Assembly (NCBI RefSeq): GCF_014642875.1
Contig: NZ_BMJC01000002.1
Coordinates: 620,001-684,000, forward strand
Origin: Puia dinghuensis
GTDB taxonomy: Bacteria; Bacteroidota; Bacteroidia; Chitinophagales; Chitinophagaceae
Reading direction: 5' to 3'
DNA: 64,000 nt
Positions 7,995-17,300 of this stretch are shown here, in pieces (within the stretch, counting starts at the first letter, position 1; every line of letters begins with the position of its first letter). Both the position numbers and the translations under genes were made by a program. The notes under the pieces are model-generated. The model worked only from the letters and a program-made list of their open reading frames with translations, made no database searches and was not told the origin of the DNA.

Positions 7995-9929
7995 CTATTT
8001 GGCAGCCGGTATGGTAAAATAGAACCGGCTACCCTTACCATCCTCGCTTTCAACCCGGAATTGCCCGTTGTTCGCCACTGCAAACTCCCTGCACAACTGC
8101 ATTCCAAGACCTGCTCCTTTTTCATCGGCAGTACCAGTCGTAGTAACACTTTCCTTCTGGCGAATCTTTCTAAGCACGCTCTCACTGATGCCAATGCCTG
8201 TATCTGCCACGCATATCTCAATGGCATCACCTATGGTCTTTCCCTGTATGGTAATAGTATCCCCCTGCCGGCAGAATTTAACGGCATTGCCGATGAGGTT
8301 CCGGATCAGCACCTGGATCATATTCTTGTCGGCGTAGCCCAACAAACCCGGATCCAGCTGGTTCTTAAGCCTGATCTGCTTATCGGCGGCCCGTTTTGCG
8401 AACAGGTGAAAGATCTCGTCAGCTATTTCATGCATCGGAAGCACGACAGGAGAAACAACCATCCCATTCAGCTGGCTACTCGCCCAGGAAAGAAGGTTGT
8501 TTACCAATTCAGCAGAATAACCCACATTGTGGCTTAATTCTTCTATCATCATGTCTATTTGTTCTTCACTCAGGGAATTTTCCTTTAAGAAACCCAGCAT
8601 ATTCTTCAGGGAATGCATTGGGCCTTTCAAATCGTGCGCAATAATTGAAAACAGCTTATCCTTTTCCTGATTGTTGAGCAATAACAGAACGGCCTGGTGC
8701 TCTATTTCCTCATTCTTGGCCTCCAGCATCCGGTTAGTCCGCTGTTTGGCTGCCCTGCTACGGAATAATATAACGGTCAGCACGGTTAAAAAAACGATGA
8801 GCAGGCCGGCAATAAATATCTCCGATTCATTTTTCTGGACAATCTGGCGATGCAGCACATCTTTCCGCGCCTGTTCCGCTTTTAGAAGGGCTTCCTTTTT
8901 TTCATATTCATACTTTGCTTCCAGCCTTTCTGTCTTCTTTTTCATCTCATCATTGAAAAGACTGTCGGAAAGATCCGTGTATAATTTGGAATATTTCAGG
9001 GCATTGCGGTAATCGGCTTTGGCTTCATAGATGTCCTCCAGCACCTTATCAGCATCTCTGACCTGGTCTGTCGATCTGATCTGTGAAGCGAATTCCAGGC
9101 TTTGCAGCGCATACTTCAAAGCCAGGTCGTAATTCTTAAGATAAAAGTATGCCCGGGCCGTATAACTAGTCGTCTTGGTCTTGCGCATTTTGTCGTCAGT
9201 ATGACTGAAATAATCCAGCGAACTGAGAAAATTGGCCAATGCTTCTTTGTACCGGCCTTTGACGAACAAGACCTCCCCCATCACGTCCTTATTGACCGTG
9301 ATGAGGTATTCGCTTTTCATGGCTTCGGCTACCTGCAGAGCCTGCTGATAATATTGCAGGGCTTTATCATAGTCCTCACGCCTTAACCATATTGCGCCTA
9401 TGGAAACCAGGGTTTTGTCCACATCGAGGCTGTCTTTTATGGCTCTGAAGATGCGACCGGCCGTCGTCAATAATGGCAACGCCTCATCATATTTGCCGAT
9501 GTCCGTATAGGCCATGGCGATATTAATACTTGCCTTGGCTATGCAGGTGGAGTCGCCGATCTTTTCAGCAACGGAAAGCGACTGGCGATAGGATGACAAC
9601 ATATTCCCGTAATTCCCGATGAGCTTATAGGCGTTGCCCATCTGTCTTAAACTTACGGACTCGCCTTTGCCGTAACCGATCGCCTTCGAGTAGCCCAGGG
9701 CTTTATTGCTGTAGAATAAGATACTGTCGGCACTGATTCTGTAATAAGCATATGCCAGGCTATCCAATACATCAATGTAGGAGGTGTCCTTCTGAAAGTC
9801 CTTTCTTCCCTGCTTTTCATGTATAACCTGCTGTAATCGAGCCATATCAGCTGGTTGGGCGCCAGATTCCCGGTGAATACCCAACGCAAAGACCAATAAT
9901 ACGGCCGTCCTGCCCACCAGCCTCATCAA
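7995..9929 (-). CDS. TPR-containing sensor histidine kinase
   Basis: 644 residues. Signal-like N-terminus (1-25), six or so TPR repeats in the periplasm (about 50-320), a coiled stretch (EAKYEYEKKEALLKAEQARK), one membrane helix at about 371-389, then the kinase core: phospho-accepting H432 in FSIIAHDLKGPMHSLKNM, N box LIRNLIGNAVKF, G1 DTGIGI and G2 GAGLGM. It senses something through the TPR domain and phosphorylates a response regulator; none is adjacent, so it is an orphan here. It is divergent from the GH92 gene at 10026, with 96 bp between them. Confidence 0.93.
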   Translation of the reverse strand: MMRLVGRTAVLLVFALGIHRESGAQPADMARLQQVIHEKQGRKDFQKDTSYIDVLDSLAYAYYRISADSILFYSNKALGYSKAIGYGKGESVSLRQMGNAYKLIGNYGNMLSSYRQSLSVAEKIGDSTCIAKASINIAMAYTDIGKYDEALPLLTTAGRIFRAIKDSLDVDKTLVSIGAIWLRREDYDKALQYYQQALQVAEAMKSEYLITVNKDVMGEVLFVKGRYKEALANFLSSLDYFSHTDDKMRKTKTTSYTARAYFYLKNYDLALKYALQSLEFASQIRSTDQVRDADKVLEDIYEAKADYRNALKYSKLYTDLSDSLFNDEMKKKTERLEAKYEYEKKEALLKAEQARKDVLHRQIVQKNESEIFIAGLLIVFLTVLTVILFRSRAAKQRTNRMLEAKNEEIEHQAVLLLLNNQEKDKLFSIIAHDLKGPMHSLKNMLGFLKENSLSEEQIDMMIEELSHNVGYSAELVNNLLSWASSQLNGMVVSPVVLPMHEIADEIFHLFAKRAADKQIRLKNQLDPGLLGYADKNMIQVLIRNLIGNAVKFCRQGDTITIQGKTIGDAIEICVADTGIGISESVLRKIRQKESVTTTGTADEKGAGLGMQLCREFAVANNGQFRVESEDGKGSRFYFTIPAAK

Positions 9930-9983
9930 GTAAGAGTATTTTGTTTGCTAAAAAAGTAATCCTAAAAGCAAACTAACAAATAA

Positions 9984-9995
9984 TTCTTATAAGAA
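9984..9995. promoter_or_regulatory. 12-bp perfect palindrome in a divergent promoter region
   Basis: TTCTTATAAGAA is a perfect palindrome centred between the leftward histidine kinase and the rightward GH92 gene. TATATTTA at 10001-10008 matches the Bacteroidota -7 consensus TAnnTTTG at all but the last base. A shared operator is possible, but AT-rich palindromes of this length also arise by chance. Confidence 0.2.
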
Positions 9996-10025
9996 GCGGT
10001 TATATTTATAGCCTGAAACGGCGAC

Positions 10026-12329
10026 ATGAAACGTCATTCGATCTTCCTTTTTCTCGTATTCCTGGAAACAGCCGGCTATGCGCAAGGGCCGGGCAACAGT
10101 ATTTATATCAACCCTTTTATCGGCGCGACTACCAGTTCATCGGCGGGGACCTCCGCCGGGTTGGGAAAGACCTTTCCGGGAGCTACAACCCCCTGGGGGC
10201 TCGTACAGGTGAGCCCCAATACCATCACGGGAGGGGACAATGGCCCGGGATACAGCTATGAGCATACGACCATGGAGGGGTTCGCTTTCCTGCAGATGAG
10301 CGGCGTAGGATGGTATGGCGATCTTGGCAATTTCCTGGTTACGCCTGCTACGGGCGTACTGAGGACGTGTGCGGGAGATGCGCGGGTTCCCGGCAGCGGG
10401 TATCGTCAGAGCTATGACAAAGGCTCCGAAAAGGCTACAGCCGGGTATTACGCGGTGATGTTGAGTGATCACCCTATCCTGGCCGAGATGACGGCGGCGC
10501 CGCACAGCGGCATCCTTCGATTCACCTTTCCCGCCGACAGCCAGTCCCGGATCCAGATCGACCTGGCCAGAAGGGTTGGGGGCACCTCGGTGCTGCAATA
10601 TGTGAAAGCAGTAGACGACCATAGCATTGAAGGATGGATGAAATGCACGCCGGAAGGTGGCGGCTGGGGGGATGGTGGCGGCAAGCCCGACTATACCGTG
10701 TATTTCTTCGCCGAGTTGAGCAAGCCGCTGAAGAACTTCGGCGTCTGGAGCGCTGCTATCCCGGATTCGGCGGACCGACACAGGGAGTCCGTCGGGAGTA
10801 AGACCTACCAGGGGTGGATTGCCAACGCAAACGTGTTGGCTGGAGCAACGGAAAAGGAGGGCAAGCATCTTGGCTTCTATACGCAGTTTGCTACAAAAGC
10901 CGGGGAACAGGTGTTGCTGAAGGCAGGCATCTCCCTGGTGAGTATGGAAGGGGCGAAACAGAACCTGCAACAGGAGATACCCGGCTGGTCATTCGATGAA
11001 GTGCACCGCAAGGCCGTCGCCTTATGGGATAGCGCATTGTCGAAGATAGCCGTCCGGGGCGGAACTGTAGCAGAAAGAAAGGTGTTCTACACTGCACTTT
11101 ATCATACGATGATCGATCCCCGGATAACATCGGATGTGGATGGCAGCTACACGGGAGGTGACGGCAAGCCGCATGTGTCGGACACGTATAGCCGGCGCAG
11201 CATTTTCAGCGGCTGGGATGTTTTCCGAAGCCAGTTTCCCTTGCAGACCATCATCAATCCACGCATGGTGAATGATGCGATCAACTCTTTGGTAAGCCTT
11301 GCTGCGGAAAATGGTACCCGCTACCTTGAACGCTGGGAATTCCTGAATGCTTACAGCGGTTGCATGGTCGGCAACCCGGCCGTCGTCGTGCTGGCCGATG
11401 CCTACGCCAAAGGCATCCGTGGGTATAATGTCGATAGCGCCTACGCATACGCCGTCAATACGTGCCGCCGATTCGGCAACGGCGACAAAGGCTATGCTCC
11501 GGGCTCGATATCCGAAACACTGGAATATGCCTATTCGGACTGGTGCCTGTCGGAACTTGCCGCGGCCCTGCACAAGACCGGGGAAGCTGCGAAATATGCG
11601 ACCGCAGCCCGGGACTATGAGAACATTTTCGATGCGAAGGAGGGATGGTTCCGCCCAAGGCAACAGAATGGCGAGTGGGCGCCCTGGCCTTCCCAGGGAC
11701 GACTTGCCTACGAATACGGATCGGTGGAAAGCAATCCTTACCAGCAGGGATGGTTTGTCCCGCACGATGTGGATGGAATGGTGCGGTTGATGGGAGGAAG
11801 GGAGAAAGTGATCGGCGACCTCGAGAATCTCTTCAACAGAACGCCCGGCAATTTCTTCTGGAATGACTACTACAACCACGCCAATGAGCCGGTGCACCAT
11901 GTCCCCTTCCTATTCAACCGGGTGGGTGCTCCCTGGCTTACGCAGCAGTGGACCCGGAAGATCTGCGCCGGCGCCTATCATAATTCGGTGGAAGGCCTGG
12001 TGGGCAATGACGATGTCGGCCAAATGTCGGCCTGGTATGTGCTGGCGGCCATCGGTCTGTACGAGGTATGCCCCGGAGATACCCGCTTCGACATCACCAG
12101 TCCCGTCTTCAGCGATATCCGCATCAAGCTCGATCCGGCCTATGCAACCGGCAAAACCTTCCGGATCATCGCCCATCGGAATTCGAGGGAGAATATCTAC
12201 ATCCAAAGCGCGACCCTGAACGGCAAGCCCCTACACCGATGCTATATCGACTACAAGGATATCGTCCGGGGAGGGACCCTCGAGTTGGTGATGGGTAATA
12301 CCCCATCGGTGATGGCGGCGGCACGCTAA
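10026..12329 (+). CDS. Secreted GH92 alpha-mannosidase
   Basis: 767 residues with a signal peptide (about 1-19, ending GYAQG). Strong GH92 features: the opening YINPFIGATTSSSAGTSAGL and TFPGATTPWGLVQVSPNT, the middle FSGWDVFRSQFPLQTIINP, and the C-terminal VGNDDVGQMSAWYVLAAIG carrying the conserved acidic and glycine residues near the calcium-dependent catalytic site. Full family length. GH92 enzymes are exo-acting, calcium-dependent alpha-mannosidases that invert configuration, acting on yeast mannan or N-glycans (alpha-1,2/1,3 and others). It stands just before the ECF sigma/FecR/SusCD set on the same strand, which supports a mannose-containing glycan as that locus's target. Linkage specificity is not readable from sequence. 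Confidence 0.95.
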   Translation: MKRHSIFLFLVFLETAGYAQGPGNSIYINPFIGATTSSSAGTSAGLGKTFPGATTPWGLVQVSPNTITGGDNGPGYSYEHTTMEGFAFLQMSGVGWYGDLGNFLVTPATGVLRTCAGDARVPGSGYRQSYDKGSEKATAGYYAVMLSDHPILAEMTAAPHSGILRFTFPADSQSRIQIDLARRVGGTSVLQYVKAVDDHSIEGWMKCTPEGGGWGDGGGKPDYTVYFFAELSKPLKNFGVWSAAIPDSADRHRESVGSKTYQGWIANANVLAGATEKEGKHLGFYTQFATKAGEQVLLKAGISLVSMEGAKQNLQQEIPGWSFDEVHRKAVALWDSALSKIAVRGGTVAERKVFYTALYHTMIDPRITSDVDGSYTGGDGKPHVSDTYSRRSIFSGWDVFRSQFPLQTIINPRMVNDAINSLVSLAAENGTRYLERWEFLNAYSGCMVGNPAVVVLADAYAKGIRGYNVDSAYAYAVNTCRRFGNGDKGYAPGSISETLEYAYSDWCLSELAAALHKTGEAAKYATAARDYENIFDAKEGWFRPRQQNGEWAPWPSQGRLAYEYGSVESNPYQQGWFVPHDVDGMVRLMGGREKVIGDLENLFNRTPGNFFWNDYYNHANEPVHHVPFLFNRVGAPWLTQQWTRKICAGAYHNSVEGLVGNDDVGQMSAWYVLAAIGLYEVCPGDTRFDITSPVFSDIRIKLDPAYATGKTFRIIAHRNSRENIYIQSATLNGKPLHRCYIDYKDIVRGGTLELVMGNTPSVMAAAR

Positions 12330-12357
12330 AAGCGGGTTTCCCCAAAAAATATTTTCA

Positions 12358-12372
12358 TCCCGATGTAGGGAT
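12358..12372 (+). promoter_or_regulatory. Shared box upstream of the ECF sigma gene (copy 1)
   Basis: TCCCGATGTAGGGAT, 52 bp before the sigma factor start. It matches the box in front of fecR (12992-13006) at 13 of 15 positions. In both copies a TGAC follows 14 bases after the GGGAT. This is the pattern expected if the sigma factor recognises both promoters. Confidence 0.45.
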
Positions 12373-12424
12373 CGCGGCCTTTCGAGTGACTATATTTACA
12401 TATAGCATTATTTTAAGGCTCCGA

Positions 12425-12988
12425 ATGACTGCTTATACTTCTTATAACGATGCCGGGTTATTAGAACTCCTGCGTGCGGGTGACAAGGAGGCATTTACCG
12501 AGCTCTACAACCGATATTGGAAGGTGCTCTTTCATGTAGCGGCCAATAAGATAGGAAATCTCGCCGAGGCCGAGGAAATGGTGCAGGACCTGTTTCTGGA
12601 TATCTGGAAACGCCGCGAGGGGATCGAGATCACGTCAACTTTCAGGACCTACCTGGCTGTTGCCCTCAAGTACCGGGTATTCAACCTGCTCGCCCGCCGC
12701 AACAAACGGCTGCGCTACGAAAGCTACGCCAGAACGAAACTCCGTATCGCCGACGACTCCACCGAACAATGGCTCGGCTTTCACGAGCTGGACAAACGTA
12801 TCGCCCGGTTGGTTGCCGATCTCCCGGATAAATGCCGCCTGGTTTATCAATTGAAGAAAGAAAAGGGGTATTCCCAAAAAGATATTGCCCTTCAACTGCA
12901 AATTTCGGAAAAGGCCGTCGAAGCCCATATCACCCGGGCGCTGAAACTCCTCCGCACAGGCATCAGGACATTTTTTTCCCTCTTCTAG
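12425..12988 (+). CDS. ECF-type RNA polymerase sigma factor
   Basis: 187 residues from the ATG at 12425. An upstream in-frame ATG at 12386 exists but would overlap the likely promoter and add a non-typical leader. Sigma-70 region 2 (about 10-75: GDKEAFTELYNRYWKVLFHV, AEEMVQDLFLDIWKRR) and region 4 (about 125-180: DLPDKCRLVYQLKKEKGYSQ, then KDIALQLQISEKAVEAHIT) are both clear; region 3 is absent, as usual for extracytoplasmic-function factors. It belongs to the Bacteroidota sigma/FecR group and is followed 51 bp later by its anti-sigma partner FecR and a SusC with an STN signalling domain, so it should transcribe the SusCD genes when the ligand binds. Confidence 0.94.
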   Translation: MTAYTSYNDAGLLELLRAGDKEAFTELYNRYWKVLFHVAANKIGNLAEAEEMVQDLFLDIWKRREGIEITSTFRTYLAVALKYRVFNLLARRNKRLRYESYARTKLRIADDSTEQWLGFHELDKRIARLVADLPDKCRLVYQLKKEKGYSQKDIALQLQISEKAVEAHITRALKLLRTGIRTFFSLF

Positions 12989-12991
12989 CTG

Positions 12992-13006
12992 TCCCCATAT
13001 AGGGAT
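12992..13006 (+). promoter_or_regulatory. Shared box upstream of fecR (copy 2)
   Basis: TCCCCATATAGGGAT, 33 bp before the fecR start, in the 51-bp gap after the sigma gene. It matches copy 1 (12358-12372) at 13 of 15 positions, with the same distance to a following TGAC. It suggests fecR and the genes after it have their own sigma-dependent promoter. Confidence 0.45.
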
Positions 13007-13039
13007 ACGCACTTTATCGTTGACCTTATATATGACATT

Positions 13040-14185
13040 ATGAAACCCGATCAAAAATTCATTGAGCTGGCCGAGAAGTTGATGAACGGCACCATCACAG
13101 CCGAAGAGGAACACATCTTAGGAGAGTGGTACAATGCGGCGCAGGATGCGGAGGTGGTGGTTCCGGCCAATTTTGTTTCCGGCGAAGATGCTCACCGAAA
13201 ACGTATGCTCCGGCGCATCTACCGCAGAATGACCCAGCATGAACGGAGGCGGATCCGCAAATGGGCCCCTGCCCTTGCAGCCGCAGTGCTGGGCTTTGCC
13301 ATCCTGGGCGCCATTTGGTGGAAAGGCGGCCGCACGGCCCATCCCGCGGTGCTGGAGGCAAGTGCTGCGCCGAAAGATGCGGTGAAATCGTTGGCCGATA
13401 GAGCCACCTTAACATTGGCTGACGGCTCGACGGTCGACCTCGGAGCTGCCAAGGACGGATCGACAACAGCCAATGGGAAAGCCGTCGTCGACAAGAAGTC
13501 CGCGAAGTTGATCTACAAATCCGAACGATCCGCTTCCACCCTTCCACCGACCGTGTATAATACGCTCGCCACTCCCCGCGGGGGAATGTATTCGATCGTC
13601 CTTCCGGACGGCACCCGCGCCTGGCTGAACGCCTCGTCATCCCTCCGCTATCCGTTAGCCTTCCATGGTCCGTACCGGGAAGTGAGCCTCACCGGCGAGG
13701 GGTACTTCGAGGTCGCGCCGAATGCCGCGCAACCTTTCAAGGTGCTGGTGAATGGCATGACGGTGGATGTCCTTGGGACCCATTTCGATGTCATGGCATA
13801 CGATGATGAACCTGCCGTCACCACTACCCTGCTCGAAGGTTCGGTGAAGGTGGGCTCGGCCGGCGGGCATTTACTACTGACACCTGGCCAACAGTCCCGC
13901 ATGGAAAGATCGGATGGGCGCCTGGGTTCAATGCGGGCGGACGTAGATGTCGCGATCGCCTGGAAGAACGGAATTTTCCGATTCCGCAGCGAGGACATCC
14001 ATTCGGTGATGCGAAAAGTTGCCCGTTGGTATGATGTCGATATACAATACGAGGGCGAGATCGCCGAGCACTTCACCGGGGCTGTTCCCCGCGATGCAGA
14101 TGTTTCCACGCTACTCCGGATGATGGAATTGACCAACGCCGTCAAATTCCAGGTCGAAGGCCGCACAATAATTGTTACTCCCTAA
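13040..14185 (+). CDS. FecR-family anti-sigma factor
   Basis: 381 residues: cytoplasmic helical part (1-73) that holds the sigma factor, one membrane helix (about 75-94, WAPALAAAVLGFAILGAIWW), and a periplasmic part with the FecR domain (about 180-280, ATPRGGMYSIVLPDGTRAWL and SLTGEGYFEV) followed by a DUF4974-type end (about 310-381, FRFRSEDIHSVMRKVARWYD). It transmits the state of the SusC receptor at 14320-17883, whose STN domain docks on the periplasmic end, to the ECF sigma factor encoded just upstream. Family length is normal. Confidence 0.94.
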   Translation: MKPDQKFIELAEKLMNGTITAEEEHILGEWYNAAQDAEVVVPANFVSGEDAHRKRMLRRIYRRMTQHERRRIRKWAPALAAAVLGFAILGAIWWKGGRTAHPAVLEASAAPKDAVKSLADRATLTLADGSTVDLGAAKDGSTTANGKAVVDKKSAKLIYKSERSASTLPPTVYNTLATPRGGMYSIVLPDGTRAWLNASSSLRYPLAFHGPYREVSLTGEGYFEVAPNAAQPFKVLVNGMTVDVLGTHFDVMAYDDEPAVTTTLLEGSVKVGSAGGHLLLTPGQQSRMERSDGRLGSMRADVDVAIAWKNGIFRFRSEDIHSVMRKVARWYDVDIQYEGEIAEHFTGAVPRDADVSTLLRMMELTNAVKFQVEGRTIIVTP

Positions 14186-14203
14186 ATAAAAAGATAAAAT
14201 GCT

Positions 14204-14287
14204 ATGAGAAAGACAACTGCTTCCTGATCTTCCCGCCACCAGACCGTCCGCCCAAAAAAAACCGAGAATGTTGGTAGCACTCCCGGT
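14204..14287 (+). promoter_or_regulatory. Possible leader peptide and imperfect hairpin between fecR and susC
   Basis: An 8-codon frame from ATG 14204 encodes MRKTTAS and stops at 14227. It is followed by an A-run and an imperfect 10-bp stem (14261-14270 with 14278-14287, two A-C mismatches, 7-base loop). The 134-bp gap is unusually long for an operon. It may be a processing, attenuation or stability element acting on the abundant SusC message. No T-run follows, so it is not a simple terminator. Confidence 0.3.
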
Positions 14288-14319
14288 GAGCGTTTTGGGG
14301 GACGACGCACCACGACAAA

Positions 14320-17300
14320 ATGACTGCATCAGAAAACCCAAAACATTACGAAAGTATGCAATTACTTGCGTTTATCAAAACACTATTGCCCGTCATAAAA
14401 CGGGTTGTATTTAACAGATACTTCTTGGCTTCGAAACTAGGAACACTACTATTGCTCACCAGCATCCACGTGAGCGCCATTACCTACAGTCAGAAGATCT
14501 CCCTCTCCGTGCATAACGCTCCCATGCAAATGGTCTTGAAGGAGATTGAAAAACAGTCGGGCTATCTTTTCTTTTTCACTGATGAAATGCTCCAAAAAGC
14601 CAAACCTGTCAATGTGGAGCTTAGTAACACCGGCCTCCCTGAGGCTCTCGATCGATGCTTCGCGAACCAGCCGCTGACTTATACTATCAGTAACAAGACG
14701 ATCATTATTAAAATGCGTCCGCCATCGCCCCCTGCTGTTCCCCCCGGCATGGTCTACGGCCTGGTGCTGGATTCCCTGGGCCATCCCCTCGCGGGGGCAT
14801 CGGTATACAACCGTAGGTCGAAACAGGGAACCTCTACGGACAAAGAAGGCCGGTTCACCCTGCCCGCCAGCGAGGGCGACATGCTGGAGATCACCATGAT
14901 CGGCTATGGCGGCCATCGTTTAATAGTGAGTGACCCGAATGCGGCTATTACTATTACCCTGCGCCAGGCCGTTTCGAGCCTCTCCGACTATGTCATCATC
15001 GGCTACGGTTCGGTGCAGAAACGCGATGTGACAGGCTCGCTGGCCGTTGTGACGTCAAAACAGATCGAAAATATTCCTTTTGTCAGCGTGGACAACGCCC
15101 TCGCCGGCAAGGTCCCGGGCGTGGAGGTCATCAAATCGGACGGCACTCCCGGCGGCGCCGTACGCATCCGGATCCGCGGCTCCTCTTCCATCCTGGGCGG
15201 CAATACACCACTCTTCGTCATCGACGGCGTACCCGTCGAGACCACACCCAATTATATCAACCCGGGGTTCGACCTCACCAACCCGTTGGCCAACGCCATC
15301 AACGCAAGCCAGTCGGGCATCTCGGCCGGGATGTCCTCCGGGTTCACCAACGGGCTCAACAGCCTCAGCGGACTGAATGTCGATGATATCGAGTCGATCA
15401 CGATCCTCAAGGATGCCTCTTCGACGGCGATCTACGGATCAAAAGCAGCCAACGGCGTAGTGCTGATCACTACCAAGCGCGGAAAAAAGGACATGAAACC
15501 CCAGATCAACCTCAGTTACTACGGCACGGGATCCACGCCCATCAATCCGAAGGTGCTGAATAAGTCACAGTACGAGAGCCTGCTCACCGAGGCAGCGCAG
15601 AACGACGCCAACTACTATACTTCCGTCGGGCGGGCATTGCCCGGCAACGTAAAATCCATCCTCAATAACCCTGCTGGTTTTTTTGGGAGCGCCAACACGA
15701 ATTGGATCAAAACGGTCACCCGGAACACCTATTCAGACAATGCTCAAATTGCCGTCCAGGGCGGAGGCGCCGCCTCCAAATACTATACCTCCATCTCCTA
15801 CAGCCATATCCCCGGTGTCGTCCTGGGCACCGACTACCAGCGGGTCGCCGGGAAGATCAACCTGGAGAACGAGATCGGCAGCCATTTCCGGTTTATCACC
15901 AACGTCGATATGGGCTATACGAACCAGAACATCACCAACGGCGCCTATGGGCAGGCCCTGGTCGCGCGCCCGGATTACAGTCCCTATACCGCCTCCGGCA
16001 GCTTCACCAGCTTCGCCCCGGTGGGCGCGTCCTACCTGGGATTCCAAAACCCCCTCGCGCTGACGACGGCGCTCAACAACAGCAAGACCCTGACCCTTCT
16101 GGGCTCGCTCACCGCACAATACGACTTTACAAAAGCCCTCTCGCTCAAGAGTACGGCCTCCCTGAACATGCAAACCTACAATCAGCGGCTGTATACACCC
16201 AGCTATGTGCAGATCGGTAGTTTTTACGGCAGTGTCAACTCGAACGGCGGCGTCGGCAGCAATGCTAACAGCAACTTCAACGACTGGTTCTGGGAGAATA
16301 CACTATCCTACACCAAACAATTCAACGAAAAACATAGCGTCGACCTGCTCGCGGGAACTTCCTACGAAACTACCAAGCTCAGTTTCTTCAGCGCTACCGG
16401 CCAGGGATATCCGAATGATAATATTCTCAATAGCCTTTCTTCCGCCGGAACACCGCTTTATGTACGGGGCGACGATCCTACCAAACCGCAAAGCTACCTG
16501 CTCTCTTTCTATCTGAGGGCTAACTACGCCTTCATGGACAAATACCTGCTCACCTTCACCGGCCGTGCGGATGGTTCTTCCAAATTCGGCCCGGACAACA
16601 AATTCGGGTATTTCCCGTCAGGGGCGCTCGCCTGGCGGATCTCCAAGGAAAAATTCCTCAAGGACGTCCGCTTCATCGACGACCTGAAGCTGCGTGGCAG
16701 CTACGGCCTCACCGGGAACCAGAACATCGGCAACCAGATGTACCGTACCCTCTATACGCCTTACACCTATCGCGGCAACAACGCCCTGGTGCCCACCCAG
16801 CTGGGGAATGCGGCCATCAAATGGGAAACGACGAAGTCTACCGACGCCGGACTGGACTTCTCCTTCTTCAAAGGCAGGCTGCAGGGAACGGCGGATTACT
16901 ATAACAAACAGACCAACAACGCATTGTTGAATTTGCCCGTCGCTCCGAGCACCTCGTATACCCAGTTGTTGGAAAATGTGGTCAGCCTGAGGAACTGGGG
17001 TTACGAGCTTTCGCTGAATGGCTTTCTTGTCAACTCGCGCGATTTCAAATGGCAGGCCGGCGTCAATATCACCTGGAACAAGTCGCTCGTGACCAAATTG
17101 GATAAGAAAGCAGACTTGTCCCAGATCGGCAGCTATAGCAGGCTGGAAGTCGGCAACACCACCCTTATCGAGGGTAAACCCCTGGGCCTGATCACCGGCA
17201 TGCAAGTGACCGGCATCATCAAGACACAAAAACAGCTGGCTGACTATAAGGCAAAGCTCGGATCACTGGCCTTTGCCTTCCCGGCCTTGAATATCGGCGA

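Noticed and set aside
9984-9995. Confident operator call for TTCTTATAAGAA
   Set aside because: Only a 12-bp AT-rich palindrome; kept as a low-confidence feature and not as a finding.
10137-11900. Two long minus-strand open frames (277 and 292 codons)
   Set aside because: Both are covered by the GH92 gene, which has clear family motifs throughout; the frames show none.
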